A stretch of 64,000 bases of DNA from Streptomyces sp. HPF1205 (GCF_020400825.1 NZ_JAINVH010000004.1:1-64000); one strand, 5' to 3'. Shown: positions 1 to 13,637, numbered from the stretch's first letter. Notes: a model not told the origin generated them from the sequence alone. Numbers and translations are program-made.

Positions 1-79
1 TGGTGTCGCTGATCTGGTCGGCGATCTTGTCTGGGTGTCCCTCGGTGACGGACTCCGAGGTGAACAGGCGGCGGGACAC
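1..79 (-). CDS. metK: S-adenosylmethionine synthetase, N-terminal fragment (runs off the left edge)
   Basis: Only about 26 codons are in the window. The reverse complement starts GTG and reads [20 protein letters not shown] and onward, the conserved amino end of methionine adenosyltransferase, including the GHPDK element that helps bind ATP and methionine. The enzyme makes SAM from methionine and ATP in the cytoplasm. An AGGGAG ribosome binding site lies just upstream of the GTG. An overlapping ATG two bases earlier is out of frame. The rest of the gene lies outside the window. It follows coaBC on the same strand after about 270 bases. Confidence 0.93.
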   Translation of the reverse strand, partial: MSRRLFTSESVTEGHPDKIADQISDT

Positions 80-350
80 ATCGCTCCCTGGGGTCGCAGC
101 GGCTGCTGACTGATTCTGGGTGGGGTGCGTGGGGCTGCGCCCAGCACTCCGCGGTTAGTTTATCGTTCGCGCCGATCGGGCGGAGGGGACATCTCGCTCC
201 TTGGATGGCCCATGACGTGCGTCACTCGGCTCCCGGGCCCTGTCGTCAACCCCGGCAGGGCCCGGCGATGTCCCACTTCCGGGTGGTATTCGCGTGCGGG
301 CGGAGACCATTCGTCAGCGTGTCGACGAGTTGACTCCATTTCGGGTGAAT
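80..350 (-). other. metK leader / coaBC-metK spacer with a 10-codon upstream ORF
   Basis: This spacer holds no long gene. On the minus strand a short frame at 160-192 reads MSPPPDRRER then TAA and is preceded by AAGGAG at good spacing. Its ribosome binding site and start resemble those of metK itself. It could be a leader peptide or chance. A TAAACT hexamer overlaps its stop codon and could be a metK -10 element, but I see no convincing -35. I could not recognise a SAM riboswitch fold. Confidence applies to the spacer containing this small frame, not to its translation. Confidence 0.3.
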
Positions 351-1553
351 TTAGGTCAACCGAGTGACGACCAGGTCCCAGACGCGGTCGGCGAGGGCCT
401 CCTTGGGTCCGTACGGCACCGAGGTCTCGCTGCCGTCGGCGGCCAGGATCACCGCCTCGTTCTCCTCGCTGCCGAACGCCTTGCGCTCCCCCACCTCGTT
501 GACGACCAGCAGGTCGCAGCCCTTGCGGGCGAGCTTTGCCCGGCCGTTGGCGAGGACGTCGTCGGTCTCGGCGGCGAAGCCGACCACCAGTTGCCCGGGG
601 CGCGGGCGGCTCGCCGACAGCTCGGCGAGGATGTCCGGGTTGCGGACCAGGGCCACGGGCGCCGGGTCCTCGCCGTCCCTCTTCTTGATCTTGCCGGGCG
701 CGTACGCGGCGGGGCGGAAGTCGGCGACGGCCGCCGCCATCACCACGGCGTCGGCGTCGGCCGCCGCCTTGAGGACGGCCTCCCGCAGCTGCTCGGCGGT
801 GCCCGCGGTCACCACGTCGGCGCCCGCAGGATCGGGCAGGGCGGTGTTCGCGGCGACAAGGGTGACTCGCGCGCCGCGGGCGACAGCGGTACGTGCCAGC
901 GCGTAGCCCTGCTTGCCGGACGAGCGGTTGCCGAGGTAGCGCACCGGGTCCAGCGGCTCGCGGGTGCCGCCGGCGCTGATCACCACGTGGCGGCCGCGCA
1001 GGTCGGGCGGCAGGACGCCGCGGGCCAGCACCCGGCGGCAGACCTCGTGGATCTCGGCGGGCTCCGGCAGCCGGCCCTTGCCGGTGTCGGCGCCGGTGAG
1101 CCGCCCGACGGCGGGCTCGACGACGACGCAGCCGCGGCGGCGCAGGGTGGCCACGTTCTCCTGGGTGGCGGGGTGCTCCCACATCTCGGTGTGCATGGCG
1201 GGGGCGAAAACCACCGGGCAGCGCGCGGTGAGCAGGGTGTTGGTCAGCAGGTCGCCGGCGAGGCCGTGGGCGGCCCTGGCGAGCACGTCGGCGGTGGCGG
1301 GGGCCACCACGACCAGTTCCGCGCCCTGGCCGATGCGCACGTGCGGCACCTGGTGGACGTCGTCCCAGACCCGGGTGGACACGGGGTTGCCGGACAGCGC
1401 GGACCACGTGGCCTCGCCCACGAAGTGCAGCGCCGAGTCCGTGGGCACCACACGCACGTCGTGCCCGGACTCGGTGAGCCGCCGCAGCAGCTCGCACGCC
1501 TTGTAGGCGGCGATGCCGCCGCTCACCCCCAGGACGACCTGTGGCCTGGCCAT
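351..1553 (-). CDS. coaBC: Bifunctional phosphopantothenoylcysteine decarboxylase / phosphopantothenate-cysteine ligase
   Basis: This protein performs two successive steps of coenzyme A synthesis: joining cysteine to 4'-phosphopantothenate, then FMN-dependent decarboxylation to 4'-phosphopantetheine. The 400 residues split into a CoaC flavoprotein half (about 1-180) and a CoaB ligase half (about 185-400). CoaC shows GVSGGIAAYK near the start, the catalytic His71 region, and PAMHTEMW at 118-125, the actinobacterial form of the substrate motif. CoaB shows GNRSSGKQG at about 208-216 and the GKIKK lysine cluster at 287-291. I chose the ATG that gives MARPQVVLG because GGGAGAG precedes it. A longer frame starting at 1610 adds 19 residues unlike the family. 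It lies downstream of rpoZ on the same strand. Confidence 0.95.
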   Translation of the reverse strand: MARPQVVLGVSGGIAAYKACELLRRLTESGHDVRVVPTDSALHFVGEATWSALSGNPVSTRVWDDVHQVPHVRIGQGAELVVVAPATADVLARAAHGLAGDLLTNTLLTARCPVVFAPAMHTEMWEHPATQENVATLRRRGCVVVEPAVGRLTGADTGKGRLPEPAEIHEVCRRVLARGVLPPDLRGRHVVISAGGTREPLDPVRYLGNRSSGKQGYALARTAVARGARVTLVAANTALPDPAGADVVTAGTAEQLREAVLKAAADADAVVMAAAVADFRPAAYAPGKIKKRDGEDPAPVALVRNPDILAELSASRPRPGQLVVGFAAETDDVLANGRAKLARKGCDLLVVNEVGERKAFGSEENEAVILAADGSETSVPYGPKEALADRVWDLVVTRLT

Positions 1554-1610
1554 CGTCTCTCCCGCCGCCGTCGGACCTTCCTCATCCATGACACACCCAT
1601 GACACACCAC

Positions 1611-1639
1611 GGGGCCCGGCGGACGAACCGCCGGGCCCC
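1611..1639 (-). terminator. Hairpin terminator downstream of rpoZ
   Basis: A perfect 12-base inverted repeat (GGGGCCCGGCGG and its complement) encloses a 5-base loop about 70 bases past the rpoZ stop and ahead of coaBC. There is no U-tract, as is usual for GC-rich actinobacterial terminators. It could attenuate rather than fully stop read-through into coaBC. Confidence 0.6.
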
Positions 1640-1709
1640 GATCGGTGTGGTGCCGGGTGCTCCGCCGTGAGCGCGGCCGCCCGGACCCCGCGTCAGTGCG
1701 CGGGCGGGG

Positions 1710-1985
1710 TCAGTGCGTGGGCGGGGCGTCGACCGCCTCGGAGGTCAGCAGGCCCGCGTTGATCTCGCGCAGGGCGATGGACAGCGGCTTCTCGTGCACG
1801 TGGGTGTCCACCAGCGGGCCGACGTACTCCAGCAGGCCCTCGCCGAGCTGGGAGTAGTAGGCGTTGATCTGGCGGGCGCGCTTGGCCGCGTAGATCACCA
1901 GGCTGTACTTGGAGTCCGTGGCCTCCAGCAGCTCGTCGATCGGAGGGTTGATGATGCCCTCGGGTGTGGTGATGGAAGAGGACAC
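1710..1985 (-). CDS. rpoZ: RNA polymerase omega subunit
   Basis: The protein is 91 residues, the usual actinobacterial omega length. It has the expected core: [28 protein letters not shown], continuing to a loop with YSQLGEG and an [11 protein letters not shown] segment. Omega chaperones the beta' subunit and stabilises RNA polymerase. The start is GTG ([10 protein letters not shown]) with a purine-rich GTAGGGGTAGG stretch upstream. The gene lies between gmk (60-base spacer) and coaBC on the same strand, the classic gmk-rpoZ-coaBC-metK order. Confidence 0.95.
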   Translation of the reverse strand: MSSSITTPEGIINPPIDELLEATDSKYSLVIYAAKRARQINAYYSQLGEGLLEYVGPLVDTHVHEKPLSIALREINAGLLTSEAVDAPPTH

Positions 1986-2045
1986 GCTCTGCCTACCCCT
2001 ACTTCTGGACGATTTGTGGACGACCGGGATTGCGGAACAGTCACC

Positions 2046-2669
2046 TCAGTCGATTGCCATCAAGGCTAGCAGTTCGTGCGCCACAGCCTCGACGGAGGTG
2101 TTGACGAGGGTCCGGTCGAACTCGGACTCGGCCGCCAGCTCGACCTTGGCGGTGGCCAGCCGCCGCTCGATCACCTCGGGCGACTCGGTACCCCGGCCGG
2201 TGAGCCTGCGGACGAGTTCGTCCCAGCTCGGCGGGGCGAGGAAGACCAGGTGGGCCTCCGGCATCGACTCCCGGACCTGCCGGGCGCCCTGGAGGTCGAT
2301 CTCCAGCAGTACCGGCTCGCCCGCCGCGATCCGGTCGAGGACGGCGCGGCGCGGCGTCCCGTACCGGTTCCCGGCGAACTCCGCCCATTCGAGGAGTTCA
2401 CCGTTGGCGACGAGCTTGTCGAACTCGTCGTCGTCGACGAAGAAGTACTGGACGCCGTGCTTCTCGCCGGGGCGCGGCCTGCGGGTCGTGCAGGACACCG
2501 AGAGCCAGACCTCGGGGTGCACGGTGCGCAGGTGGGCGACCACCGTGCTCTTCCCGACCCCGGAGGGTCCGGAGAGCACGGTCAGCCGCGGATGTCTGTC
2601 CGGGTGGGCCGGTGAGGCCCCCTGCGGTGCGAGGGGACGGGCCGCCCCCCGGGAGACTGCAGAGCTCAT
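2046..2669 (-). CDS. gmk: Guanylate kinase
   Basis: It phosphorylates GMP to GDP using ATP, feeding GTP and indirectly (p)ppGpp pools. The 207-residue protein has the Walker A motif GPSGVGKS at 34-41. It then shows the GMP-binding segment with [19 protein letters not shown], the [12 protein letters not shown] lid motif and [13 protein letters not shown] 25-residue unstructured, alanine/proline-rich N-terminus precedes the kinase fold. I start at the ATG giving MSSAVSRG. The open frame extends 63 residues further upstream, but that part overlaps the mihF terminator and is compositionally unlike the family. The ribosome binding site is weak. Confidence 0.94.
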   Translation of the reverse strand: MSSAVSRGAARPLAPQGASPAHPDRHPRLTVLSGPSGVGKSTVVAHLRTVHPEVWLSVSCTTRRPRPGEKHGVQYFFVDDDEFDKLVANGELLEWAEFAGNRYGTPRRAVLDRIAAGEPVLLEIDLQGARQVRESMPEAHLVFLAPPSWDELVRRLTGRGTESPEVIERRLATAKVELAAESEFDRTLVNTSVEAVAHELLALMAID

Positions 2670-2690
2670 GGAGCGATTATCCCCGGTTCT

Positions 2691-2724
2691 CCGGTGTGCC
2701 GGGACCGCTGCCCCGGCACACCGG
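2691..2724 (-). terminator. mihF terminator hairpin
   Basis: A perfect 13-base inverted repeat (CCGGTGTGCCGGG with its complement) and an 8-base loop start 7 bases beyond the mihF stop codon and end before the gmk start. No U-run follows. Confidence 0.6.
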
Positions 2725-2730
2725 TGGGGG

Positions 2731-3054
2731 TCAGGCGGCGGTGCCGCCGAACTCGCGCTCCAGGGACGCGATCTGGTTCGAACCCAGGCCGCGCACTCGG
2801 CGGCTCTCGGAGATGCCGAGCCGCTCCATGATCTGCTTGGCGCGCACCTTGCCGACACCGGGGAGGGACTCGAGGAGGGCGGAGACCTTCATCTTGCCGA
2901 TGACATCGTTCTCCTGGCCCTGCTTGATGACCTCGTGCAGGGAGGCGCCGGAGTGCTTGAGCCGGTTCTTGACCTCGGCGCGCTCCCGGCGAGCCGCGGC
3001 GGCCTTTTCGAGCGCGGCAGCGCGCTGTTCAGGGGTAAGGGGCGGAAGAGCCAC
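2731..3054 (-). CDS. mihF: Actinobacterial integration host factor (mIHF/sIHF)
   Basis: This small nucleoid-associated protein is specific to actinobacteria and unrelated to the HU/IHF fold. It binds DNA through a helix-two-turn-helix and affects supercoiling, sporulation and antibiotic production in Streptomyces. The 107-residue product begins with a GTG-coded [18 protein letters not shown]. It has a long basic first helix, then the DNA-binding part with [19 protein letters not shown] and [10 protein letters not shown]. The open frame continues 9 residues upstream, but the GTG start matches the family length and has GAGGTGACG before it. It sits upstream of gmk, in the usual mihF-gmk-rpoZ arrangement. 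Confidence 0.95.
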   Translation of the reverse strand: MALPPLTPEQRAAALEKAAAARRERAEVKNRLKHSGASLHEVIKQGQENDVIGKMKVSALLESLPGVGKVRAKQIMERLGISESRRVRGLGSNQIASLEREFGGTAA

Positions 3055-3166
3055 GCCTACGTCACCTCGGAAGTAGAGCAATCGGATATGGACCGTGTGG
3101 AACTTGACGCCGCCCCGTGGTCACGGAGCGGCGAGCGGCGCCTGTGGAGGGCCCCGCTCTTGTCGG

Positions 3167-3195
3167 AGACTAGCGGTCCGAACGGCTCAAGTCAG
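3167..3195 (-). promoter_or_regulatory. Candidate mihF promoter
   Basis: On the minus strand CTGACT and TAGTCT are separated by exactly 17 bases. The second element fits the Streptomyces TAGnnT form of the -10 box. Transcription would start near 3160, giving a leader of roughly 100 nucleotides before mihF. This is a pattern match only. Confidence 0.4.
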
Positions 3196-3215
3196 CGAGA
3201 ACAGACGAAAAGTCC

Positions 3216-3304
3216 TGGTCAGCCTTGATCCGAGGGGATATATAGGGCAAAGCGGAACAGGTTTGGCGGCCAATGGGGCCGATGGTTGAATCCGGCCCTT
3301 TTTT
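3216..3304 (+). ncRNA. Candidate short plus-strand RNA ending in an intrinsic terminator
   Basis: Between mihF and pyrF, whose genes both lie on the minus strand, the plus strand carries GGGCCG, an 11-base loop, CGGCCC and then six T. This textbook Rho-independent terminator is rare in such GC-rich DNA. Upstream on the same strand, TGGTCA and TATATA are 17 bases apart. Together they could define a transcript of about 55 nucleotides starting near 3250. No plus-strand gene is present to explain the terminator. The TATATA could instead serve a minus-strand promoter. Confidence 0.25.
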
Positions 3305-3323
3305 GCGCCGTTTTTCGCTCGCA

Positions 3324-4238
3324 TTACCGAAGGACATTGCCGTCGGCTTTCCCCGCCCCGGCGAGCGCCTCCGCCAGCCGCTCCGCATATGCCGCCGCCG
3401 CATTCCGCAAGGCCGCGGCGTCCGGGCCGTGCCGCAGCACGTCCCGGCTGACGCTCGGCACGACGTCGCCGGCCGCGGCGCCGAACAGCCCCGGGAGGTC
3501 CTCGGGGGTCGCTCCCTGGGCGCCGATGCCGGGGGCCAGCAGCGGCCCGCCCACGGCCAGGTCCGCGCCGGCCCGGCCGAGCGTGGCGCCGACCACCGCG
3601 CCGACCGACCCCAGCGGCCGCGCGCCCGCGGTCCCGGCAGCGATTTCGCCGGCGTTCTCGGCCGCGATGTGGTCGAGCACCACCTGCGCCACCGACCGCC
3701 CGTCGGCGCCGGCCGCCCGCTGCACCTCGGCGCCCTCGGGGTTCGAGGTCAGCGCGAGGACGAACACCCCGGCGCCGGAGATCCGCGCCGCGTCCAGGGC
3801 GGGCCGCAGCGACCCGAAGCCCAGGAAGGGGCTGAGGGTGACCGCGTCGGAGAACAGCGGGGAGTCCTTGTCCAGGTACGTGGCGGCGTAGGCGGCCATG
3901 GTGGAGCCGATGTCGCCGCGCTTGGCGTCCATCAGCACCAGGGCGCCCGCCTGCCGGGCGGCGGCGACGGCCCGCTCCAGTACGGCGACGCCGCGCGACC
4001 CGAACCGCTCGAAGAACGCGGACTGCGGTTTGAGCACCGCGACCCGCTCCCCCAGCGCCTCCACCACGGTCATGGCGAACCGCTCCAGGCCCGCCACGTC
4101 GTCGCCCAGCCCCCAGGCGGCCAGCAGAGAGGCGTGCGGGTCGATGCCGACGGACAGCGGCCCGCGCGTGTCCATGGCGCGGCGCAGCCTTGCGCCGAAG
4201 GGCTCCGGGGCGTCGCCGCCCGTTCCAGGTGTGGTCAT
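3324..4238 (-). CDS. pyrF: Orotidine-5'-phosphate decarboxylase
   Basis: It catalyses the last step of UMP synthesis, decarboxylating OMP. The 304-residue protein is the longer actinobacterial type. It has the catalytic signature [10 protein letters not shown] at 104-113, substrate-contact segments SVGIDPH at 29-35 and [12 protein letters not shown] around 69-80, and LAPGIGAQG near the phosphate-binding end. The ATG start overlaps the pyrD stop codon by four bases (ATGA), which implies translational coupling. A longer upstream frame lies inside pyrD and is not credible. It is the last gene of the pyr operon. Confidence 0.95.
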   Translation of the reverse strand: MTTPGTGGDAPEPFGARLRRAMDTRGPLSVGIDPHASLLAAWGLGDDVAGLERFAMTVVEALGERVAVLKPQSAFFERFGSRGVAVLERAVAAARQAGALVLMDAKRGDIGSTMAAYAATYLDKDSPLFSDAVTLSPFLGFGSLRPALDAARISGAGVFVLALTSNPEGAEVQRAAGADGRSVAQVVLDHIAAENAGEIAAGTAGARPLGSVGAVVGATLGRAGADLAVGGPLLAPGIGAQGATPEDLPGLFGAAAGDVVPSVSRDVLRHGPDAAALRNAAAAYAERLAEALAGAGKADGNVLR

Positions 4239-5344
4239 GCCGCTGCCCTCCGCAGGTCGGCGCCGACCGCGTCGGCCAGCGTGGCGTACGGACTCGCGGC
4301 GAGGCGCGCCGCCAGCCCCTTGTGCACCGCGCGCGGCCACAGCGGCCCGCGGTAGATGAAGGCGCTGTAGCCCTGGACGAGGGTGGCCCCGGCCAGGATC
4401 CGCCGCCAGGCGTCCTCGGCGTCCTCGACCCCGCCGACGCCGACGAGCGTGACCCGGTCGCCGACCCGCGCGTACAGCCGCCGCAGCACCTCCAGCGACC
4501 GCTCCTTCAGCGGCGCCCCGGACAGCCCGCCCGTCTCCTGGACCGCGGCGGGGTCGGAGCGCAGGCCCAGGCCCTCGCGGGCGACGGTCGTGTTGGTGGC
4601 GATGATGCCGTCGAGGCCCAGTTCCAGGGCCAGGTCGGCCACCGCGTCCACGTCCTCGTCGGCCAGGTCGGGCGCGATCTTGACCAGCAGCGGCACCCGG
4701 CGGCCGGCCACCGTCCGGTCGGCGGCCTCGCGCACCGCGGTCAGCAGCGGACGCAGCGCCGAGGTCGCCTGCAGGTCGCGCAGGCCGGGGGTGTTCGGCG
4801 ACGACACGTTCACGACCAGGTAGTCGGCGTACGGGGCCAGCCGCTCGGTGGACGTCACGTAGTCGGCGACGGCCTCGGCCTCCGGTACGGCCTTGGTCTT
4901 GCCGATGTTGACGCCGACGGTGACCGGGAACACCGCGCGGCGGTCCGCGAGCCGCCGCGCGACGGCCGCGGAGCCGTCGTTGTTGAATCCCATCCGGTTG
5001 ATCAGGGCGCGGTCGGCGACCAGCCGGAACAGCCGCTCGGGCGGGTTGCCCGGCTGGCCCCGCCCGGTCACGGTGCCGACCTCGACGTGGTCGAAGCCGA
5101 GCATCGCCAGCCCGTCGATCCCCGCCGCGTTCTTGTCGAACCCGGCGGCCAGGCCGAACGGACCCGGCATGCGCAGGCCCAGCGCCTCGGTGCGCAGCTC
5201 CTCGTACCGGGGCGCGAGGAAGGCCGCGGCCAGCGTCCGCAGGCCGGGGACGCGGGCGGCCAGCCGGATCCAGCCGAAGGCCAGGCGGTGCGCCCGCTCC
5301 GGGTCCATCCGCGCGAACAGCAGCCGGAAGAGCAGCCCGTACAC
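4235..5344 (-). CDS. pyrD: Dihydroorotate dehydrogenase, quinone-dependent (class 2)
   Basis: It oxidises dihydroorotate to orotate with FMN and passes electrons to menaquinone at the membrane. The 369 residues include the N-terminal membrane-associating helices (about 1-45) typical of class 2. FMN and substrate segments follow: AAGFDKNA at 66-73, MGFNNDG at 118-124, and [14 protein letters not shown] from 179, which carries the catalytic serine. The GTG start follows the carB stop after one base. Its stop overlaps the pyrF start. Confidence 0.95.
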   Translation of the reverse strand: MYGLLFRLLFARMDPERAHRLAFGWIRLAARVPGLRTLAAAFLAPRYEELRTEALGLRMPGPFGLAAGFDKNAAGIDGLAMLGFDHVEVGTVTGRGQPGNPPERLFRLVADRALINRMGFNNDGSAAVARRLADRRAVFPVTVGVNIGKTKAVPEAEAVADYVTSTERLAPYADYLVVNVSSPNTPGLRDLQATSALRPLLTAVREAADRTVAGRRVPLLVKIAPDLADEDVDAVADLALELGLDGIIATNTTVAREGLGLRSDPAAVQETGGLSGAPLKERSLEVLRRLYARVGDRVTLVGVGGVEDAEDAWRRILAGATLVQGYSAFIYRGPLWPRAVHKGLAARLAASPYATLADAVGADLRRAAA

Positions 5345-5345
5345 G

Positions 5346-8658
<3,313 letters not shown>

Positions 8659-8666
<8 letters not shown>

Positions 8667-9801
8667 GCTGGGCTCCTTGTTCTGCCATGAGCTGGACGAA
8701 GCGGTCGAACAGGTACGCGGCGTCGTGCGGGCCCGCCGCCGCCTCGGGGTGGTACTGGACGCTGAACGCCGGCCGGTCGAGCAGCCGCAGGCCCTCGACC
8801 ACGTCGTCGTTCAGGCAGACGTGGCTGACCTCGGCGCGGCCGTAGGGGGTGTCGCTCACCCGGTCGAGCGGCGCGTCGACGGCGAAGCCGTGGTTGTGCG
8901 CGGTGACCTCGACCTTGCCGGTGGCCCGGTCCTGGACCGGCTGGTTGATGCCGCGGTGGCCGTACTTGAGCTTGTACGTGCCGAAGCCCAGGGCGCGGCC
9001 GAGCAGTTGGTTGCCGAAGCAGATGCCGAACAGCGGGGTGCCGCGCTCCAGCGCCGCCCGGATGACGGTGAGGTCGGCGGTGGCCGGGTCGCCGGGGCCG
9101 TTGGACAGGAAGACCCCGTCGGGGTCCACCGCGTACACGTCCTCGACGGTCGCGGTGGCGGGCAGGACGTGCACCTCGATGCCGCGCTCGGCCATGCGGT
9201 GCGGGGTCATGCCCTTGATGCCGAGGTCGAGCGCGGCCACGGTGAACCGCTTGGCGCCGATCGCGGGCACCACGTACGGCCGCTCGGTGGCGACCTGCGC
9301 GGACAGGTCGGCGCCGGTCATCTGGGGGGCCTGCCGTACCCGCGCGAGGAGGGTGCCGTCGTCGGCCAGCGCGTCGCCGGAGAAGATGCCGACCCGCATC
9401 GCGCCGCGTTCGCGCAGGTGCCTGGTCAGGGCGCGGGTGTCGATCCCGCTGATGCCGACCACGCCCTGGGCGGCCAGCTCCTCGTCGAGGGAGCGGCGGG
9501 AGCGCCAGCTGGAGGGGACGCGGGCGGGGTCGCGCACGACGTATCCGGCGACCCAGATCCGGGAGGACTCGGGGTCCTCGTCGTTGACGCCGGTGTTGCC
9601 GACGTGCGGGGCGGTCATGACGACCACCTGGCGGTGGTACGAGGGGTCGGTGAGGGTCTCCTGGTAGCCGGTCATCCCGGTGGAGAACACGGCCTCGCCG
9701 AAGGTCTCCCCGACGCTCCCGTAGGCGCGGCCGCGGAAGGTGCGGCCGTCCTCCAGGACGAGTACGGCGGGCGCGGTGGCCGCCCGGGCGGAGGTCGTCA
9801 T
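8659..9801 (-). CDS. carA: Carbamoyl-phosphate synthase, small (glutaminase) subunit
   Basis: It hydrolyses glutamine and channels ammonia to CarB. The 380 residues comprise the N-terminal small-subunit domain (about 10-150) and a C-terminal class I glutamine amidotransferase domain. The nucleophile Cys261 lies in [12 protein letters not shown], and the His351 and Glu353 partners lie in YHPEA. NGPGDP around 234-239 forms the oxyanion region. The ATG overlaps the stop of the upstream membrane-protein gene by four bases. A much longer open frame upstream reads through that gene out of frame and is a shadow. Confidence 0.96.
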
Positions 9802-10490
9802 TGTGCGCCTTCCTTGTCGTGCTGCTGGGGGTGCGGGGTCCGCGGACCGCGCGGGCCGGCCTCGCCGGACCCGTCGCGCCGCGGGTCGGGAACGGGGGCG
9901 GGGGCGGCGCCCGCGGGGGCCGGGGCGTCCCGCCGTCCGCCGAGTTCGTTGATGAGGGCCACCCAGCGCGGGTGCTCGGCGGCGTGGTCGGAGCGGAAGC
10001 CGGAGTCGAGGAGGGTCCCGCCGTGCTCCCAGGTGACGACGAGCAGGCCGCCCTCGGGGAGCACCTTTCCCGCGATGGCCCGGTCGAGCCGGGCGCCGCG
10101 CAGGGCCGCGGCCGGCACCAGGAAGCCGGGGGCGCCGACGCGGTCGACCACCAGCCCCTCCTCGGCGAGCGACAGCCGGACCCTGCTGCGTACGCCCAGG
10201 CCGTGCGCCACGATGCGGTCGAGCCACTGGCCCGCGGTGGTGCTGCCGTGGTAGCGGCCGTCGGACTCCAGCAGGGCGGGGCCGGGCCGCTCGGGGATCG
10301 GGGGGAGGGCGGGCAGGCCGCCCTGGAGGGTGCGCCGCCACTGCCAGCCCTGCCGCATCAGCCAGTAGACGAGCGCGACCACCAGAAGGAGGCCGATGAT
10401 CCAGCCGATCCGGTCGGTCCAGTCGGTGACCTTCGCGGAGTGCTTGCCGCCCTGCGCGGTGACCGCCGCCAGAAGTGTCTCAGGTGTCAT
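9798..10490 (-). CDS. Conserved single-span membrane protein embedded in the pyr operon
   Basis: The function is unknown. The 230 residues start with about 28 soluble residues, then one membrane helix (about 29-46, [18 protein letters not shown]). A cytoplasmic domain of roughly 60-190 follows, with PH-like alternating strands (for example [28 protein letters not shown] and [18 protein letters not shown]). The tail is low-complexity proline/glycine-rich. It is locked into the operon by four-base ATGA overlaps at both ends, between pyrC and carA. The conserved position suggests a link to pyrimidine or carbamoyl-phosphate metabolism or simply co-expression, but nothing catalytic is visible. Confidence 0.85.
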   Translation of the reverse strand: MTPETLLAAVTAQGGKHSAKVTDWTDRIGWIIGLLLVVALVYWLMRQGWQWRRTLQGGLPALPPIPERPGPALLESDGRYHGSTTAGQWLDRIVAHGLGVRSRVRLSLAEEGLVVDRVGAPGFLVPAAALRGARLDRAIAGKVLPEGGLLVVTWEHGGTLLDSGFRSDHAAEHPRWVALINELGGRRDAPAPAGAAPAPVPDPRRDGSGEAGPRGPRTPHPQQHDKEGAQ

Positions 10491-11779
10491 GCGAGCTTCC
10501 CGTCCATGACCGTGGCACGGCCCCGCAGGAAGGTGGCGACCACCCGGCCCGGCAGCTCACGGCCCGCGTAGGGCGTGTTGCGGCTGCGGGAGGCCATCTC
10601 CGCGGGGTTGACCACCCCACGGTATGCGGGATCGACCAGGACGAGGTTGGCGGGCTCGCCGGGGGCCACCGGCCGTCCGTGGCCGGACAGGCGTCCGATG
10701 GCCGCGGGCCGCGCCGACATGCGGTCGGCGACGCCCGCCCAGTCCAGCAGCCCGGTGTCGACCATGGTGTGCTGCACCACGGACAGCGCGGTCTCCAGGC
10801 CGATCATGCCCATGGCGGCCGCGGCCCACTCGCAGTCCTTGTCCTCGTACGGGTGCGGGGCGTGGTCGGTGGCGACGCAGTCGATGGTCCCGTCGGCCAG
10901 CGCCTCGCGCAGCGCCATGACGTCGGCCTCGGTGCGCAGCGGCGGGTTGACCTTGTAGACCGGGTTGTAGGAGCGGACCAGCTCGTCGGTGAGGAGCAGG
11001 TGGTGCGGGGTGACCTCGGCGGTGACCGCCCAGCCCTTGGACTTGGCCCACCGTACGATCTCCACCGAGCCGGCCGTGGACAGGTGGCAGATGTGCACCC
11101 GGGAGCCGACGTGCGCGGCCAGCAGCACGTCGCGGGCGATGACCGACTCCTCGGCGACGGCGGGCCAGCCGGTGAGGCCGAGCTCGCCGGAGACCGTGCC
11201 CTCGTTCATCTGTGCGCCCGCGGTCAGCCGCGGCTCCTGGGCGTGCTGGGCGACGACGCCGTCGAACGCCTTCACGTACTCCAGCGCCCTGCGCATGATC
11301 ACCGCGTCGTCCACGCACTTGCCGTCGTCGGAGAACACCCGCACGTGGGCTGCGGAGTCGGCCATCGCGCCCAGCTCGGCGAGCTGCTTGCCCTCCAGCC
11401 CGACGGTGACCGCGCCGACCGGCTGGACGTCGCAGTAGCCGGACTCCTTGCCGAGCCGCCACACCTGTTCGACCACGCCGGCGGTGTCGGCGACGGGGAA
11501 GGTGTTGGCCATCGCGTGCACGGCCGTGTAGCCGCCGGCCGCGGCGGCGCGGGTGCCGGTCAGCACGGTCTCGGAGTCCTCGCGGCCGGGCTCGCGCAGG
11601 TGGGTGTGCAGGTCGACCAGGCCGGGCAGCAGGACCAGCCCCTCGGCCTCGACGACGGCCGCTCCCGCCGGGTCGAGCCCGGGCCCGACCGCCTCGACGG
11701 TCCCGCCGCCGATCAGGACGTCCACCGGGTCGCCGCCGAGGAGCCTCGCCCCGCGGATGAGCGTCTTGCTGCTGGTCAC
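10487..11779 (-). CDS. pyrC: Dihydroorotase
   Basis: It cyclises carbamoyl-aspartate to dihydroorotate. The 430-residue amidohydrolase has the metal-binding [10 protein letters not shown] motif (His58, His60). Further ligand regions are AQHAQE and HICHLSTAG, and the catalytic aspartate is in ATDHAPH, close to residue 310. This is the class I type that usually associates with aspartate transcarbamoylase. Its GTG start overlaps the pyrB stop codon by four bases, and its stop overlaps the next gene's ATG. Confidence 0.96.
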   Translation of the reverse strand: MTSSKTLIRGARLLGGDPVDVLIGGGTVEAVGPGLDPAGAAVVEAEGLVLLPGLVDLHTHLREPGREDSETVLTGTRAAAAGGYTAVHAMANTFPVADTAGVVEQVWRLGKESGYCDVQPVGAVTVGLEGKQLAELGAMADSAAHVRVFSDDGKCVDDAVIMRRALEYVKAFDGVVAQHAQEPRLTAGAQMNEGTVSGELGLTGWPAVAEESVIARDVLLAAHVGSRVHICHLSTAGSVEIVRWAKSKGWAVTAEVTPHHLLLTDELVRSYNPVYKVNPPLRTEADVMALREALADGTIDCVATDHAPHPYEDKDCEWAAAAMGMIGLETALSVVQHTMVDTGLLDWAGVADRMSARPAAIGRLSGHGRPVAPGEPANLVLVDPAYRGVVNPAEMASRSRNTPYAGRELPGRVVATFLRGRATVMDGKLA

Positions 11780-12813
11780 TTGGTCTCCTCGCTACGGGGG
11801 CGGTCGGCGTCACGGGTACGGGGGTCGTCGCTGCGGGGCTCGTCGCTGCCGGGCTCGTCCGTACGGGCGGCGGACAGGGCGGGCTCGGAGCCGCCGAGCA
11901 TCAGGTAGAGGACGGCCATGCGGGTGCTGACGCCGTTGGCGACCTGCTCGACCGCGGTGCAGCGCGGCGAGTCGGCGACCTCGGCGGTGATCTCCATGCC
12001 GCGGTTCATCGGTCCGGGGTGCATGACGATGGCGTGCCCGGGCAGTGCGGCCATCCGGATCGCGTCCAGGCCGTAGCGGCGGGCGTACTCGCGCTCGGTG
12101 GGGAAGAACGCGGCGTTCATCCGCTCGCGCTGCACCCGCAGCATCATCACGGCGTCGGTCTTGGCGAGGACCGCGTCCAGGTCGTAGGAGACCTCGCACG
12201 GCCACCGCTCGACGCCGATGGGCAGCAGGGTGGGCGGGGCGACGAGGGTGACGCGCGCGCCGAGGGTGGCCAGCAGCAGCACGTTGGAGCGGGCGACCCG
12301 GCTGTGCAGCACGTCACCGACGATCGTGACGTGCCGGCCGGACAGGTCGCGGCCGGGTCCCGACAGGTGGCGGCGCATGGTGAAGGCGTCCAGCAGGGCC
12401 TGGGTGGGGTGCTCGTGGGTGCCGTCGCCGGCGTTGACCACCGAGGCGTTGATCCAGCCGGAGGTGGCCAGCCGGTGCGGGGCGCCGGAGGAGTGGTGGC
12501 GGACCACCACCGCGTCGGCGCCCATCGCCTCCAGGGTGAGCGCGGTGTCCTTCAGCGACTCGCCCTTGGAGACCGAGGAGCCCTTGGCGGAGAAGTTGAT
12601 GACGTCGGCGGACAGCCGCTTGGCGGCGGCCTCGAAGGAGATGCGGGTCCTGGTCGAGTCCTCGAAGAAGAGGTTGACGACGGTACGGCCGCGCAGGGTG
12701 GGCAGCTTCTTGATCGGCCGGTCCGCGACCCGGGCCATCTCCTCGGCGGTGTCGAGTACGAGGAGTGCGTCGTCGCGGGTGAGGTCGGCGGCCGAGATCA
12801 GGTGGCGCTTCAT
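11776..12813 (-). CDS. pyrB: Aspartate carbamoyltransferase, catalytic chain
   Basis: It condenses carbamoyl phosphate with aspartate, the committed pyrimidine step. The carbamoyl-phosphate loop [10 protein letters not shown] starts at 52, and HPTQALLD and the C-terminal MHPGPMNRG substrate motif are present. No regulatory pyrI chain is seen, which fits actinobacteria. About 28 residues at the carboxyl end ([18 protein letters not shown] and onward) form a charged degenerate repeat beyond the normal enzyme end, encoded by imperfect DNA repeats. A spacer of about 100 bases separates it from pyrR. Confidence 0.96.
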   Translation of the reverse strand: MKRHLISAADLTRDDALLVLDTAEEMARVADRPIKKLPTLRGRTVVNLFFEDSTRTRISFEAAAKRLSADVINFSAKGSSVSKGESLKDTALTLEAMGADAVVVRHHSSGAPHRLATSGWINASVVNAGDGTHEHPTQALLDAFTMRRHLSGPGRDLSGRHVTIVGDVLHSRVARSNVLLLATLGARVTLVAPPTLLPIGVERWPCEVSYDLDAVLAKTDAVMMLRVQRERMNAAFFPTEREYARRYGLDAIRMAALPGHAIVMHPGPMNRGMEITAEVADSPRCTAVEQVANGVSTRMAVLYLMLGGSEPALSAARTDEPGSDEPRSDDPRTRDADRPRSEETK

Positions 12814-12916
12814 GCGGTCACTTCCGGGAGGGCGTGGGCGGGCGCGGGCGCGCGGGAGGGCAGGCGGCAGCGCCGGGCGGGTACGCGGGGGGCGTACGGA
12901 CCGGCGTGCGGGGGCG

Positions 12917-13623
<707 letters not shown>

Positions 13624-13637
13624 TGGGGTACCCCGCC

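Noticed and set aside
80..350. SAM riboswitch upstream of metK
   Set aside because: The region is short, and I could not identify conserved SAM-I or SAM-II elements. A covariance-model search would be needed to exclude it fully.
160..1497. Arg-rich 445-residue open frame opposite coaBC frame
   Set aside because: Composition (Arg/Ala/Gly-rich) is typical of a shadow frame in GC-rich DNA. The real coaBC protein is in another frame on the same strand.
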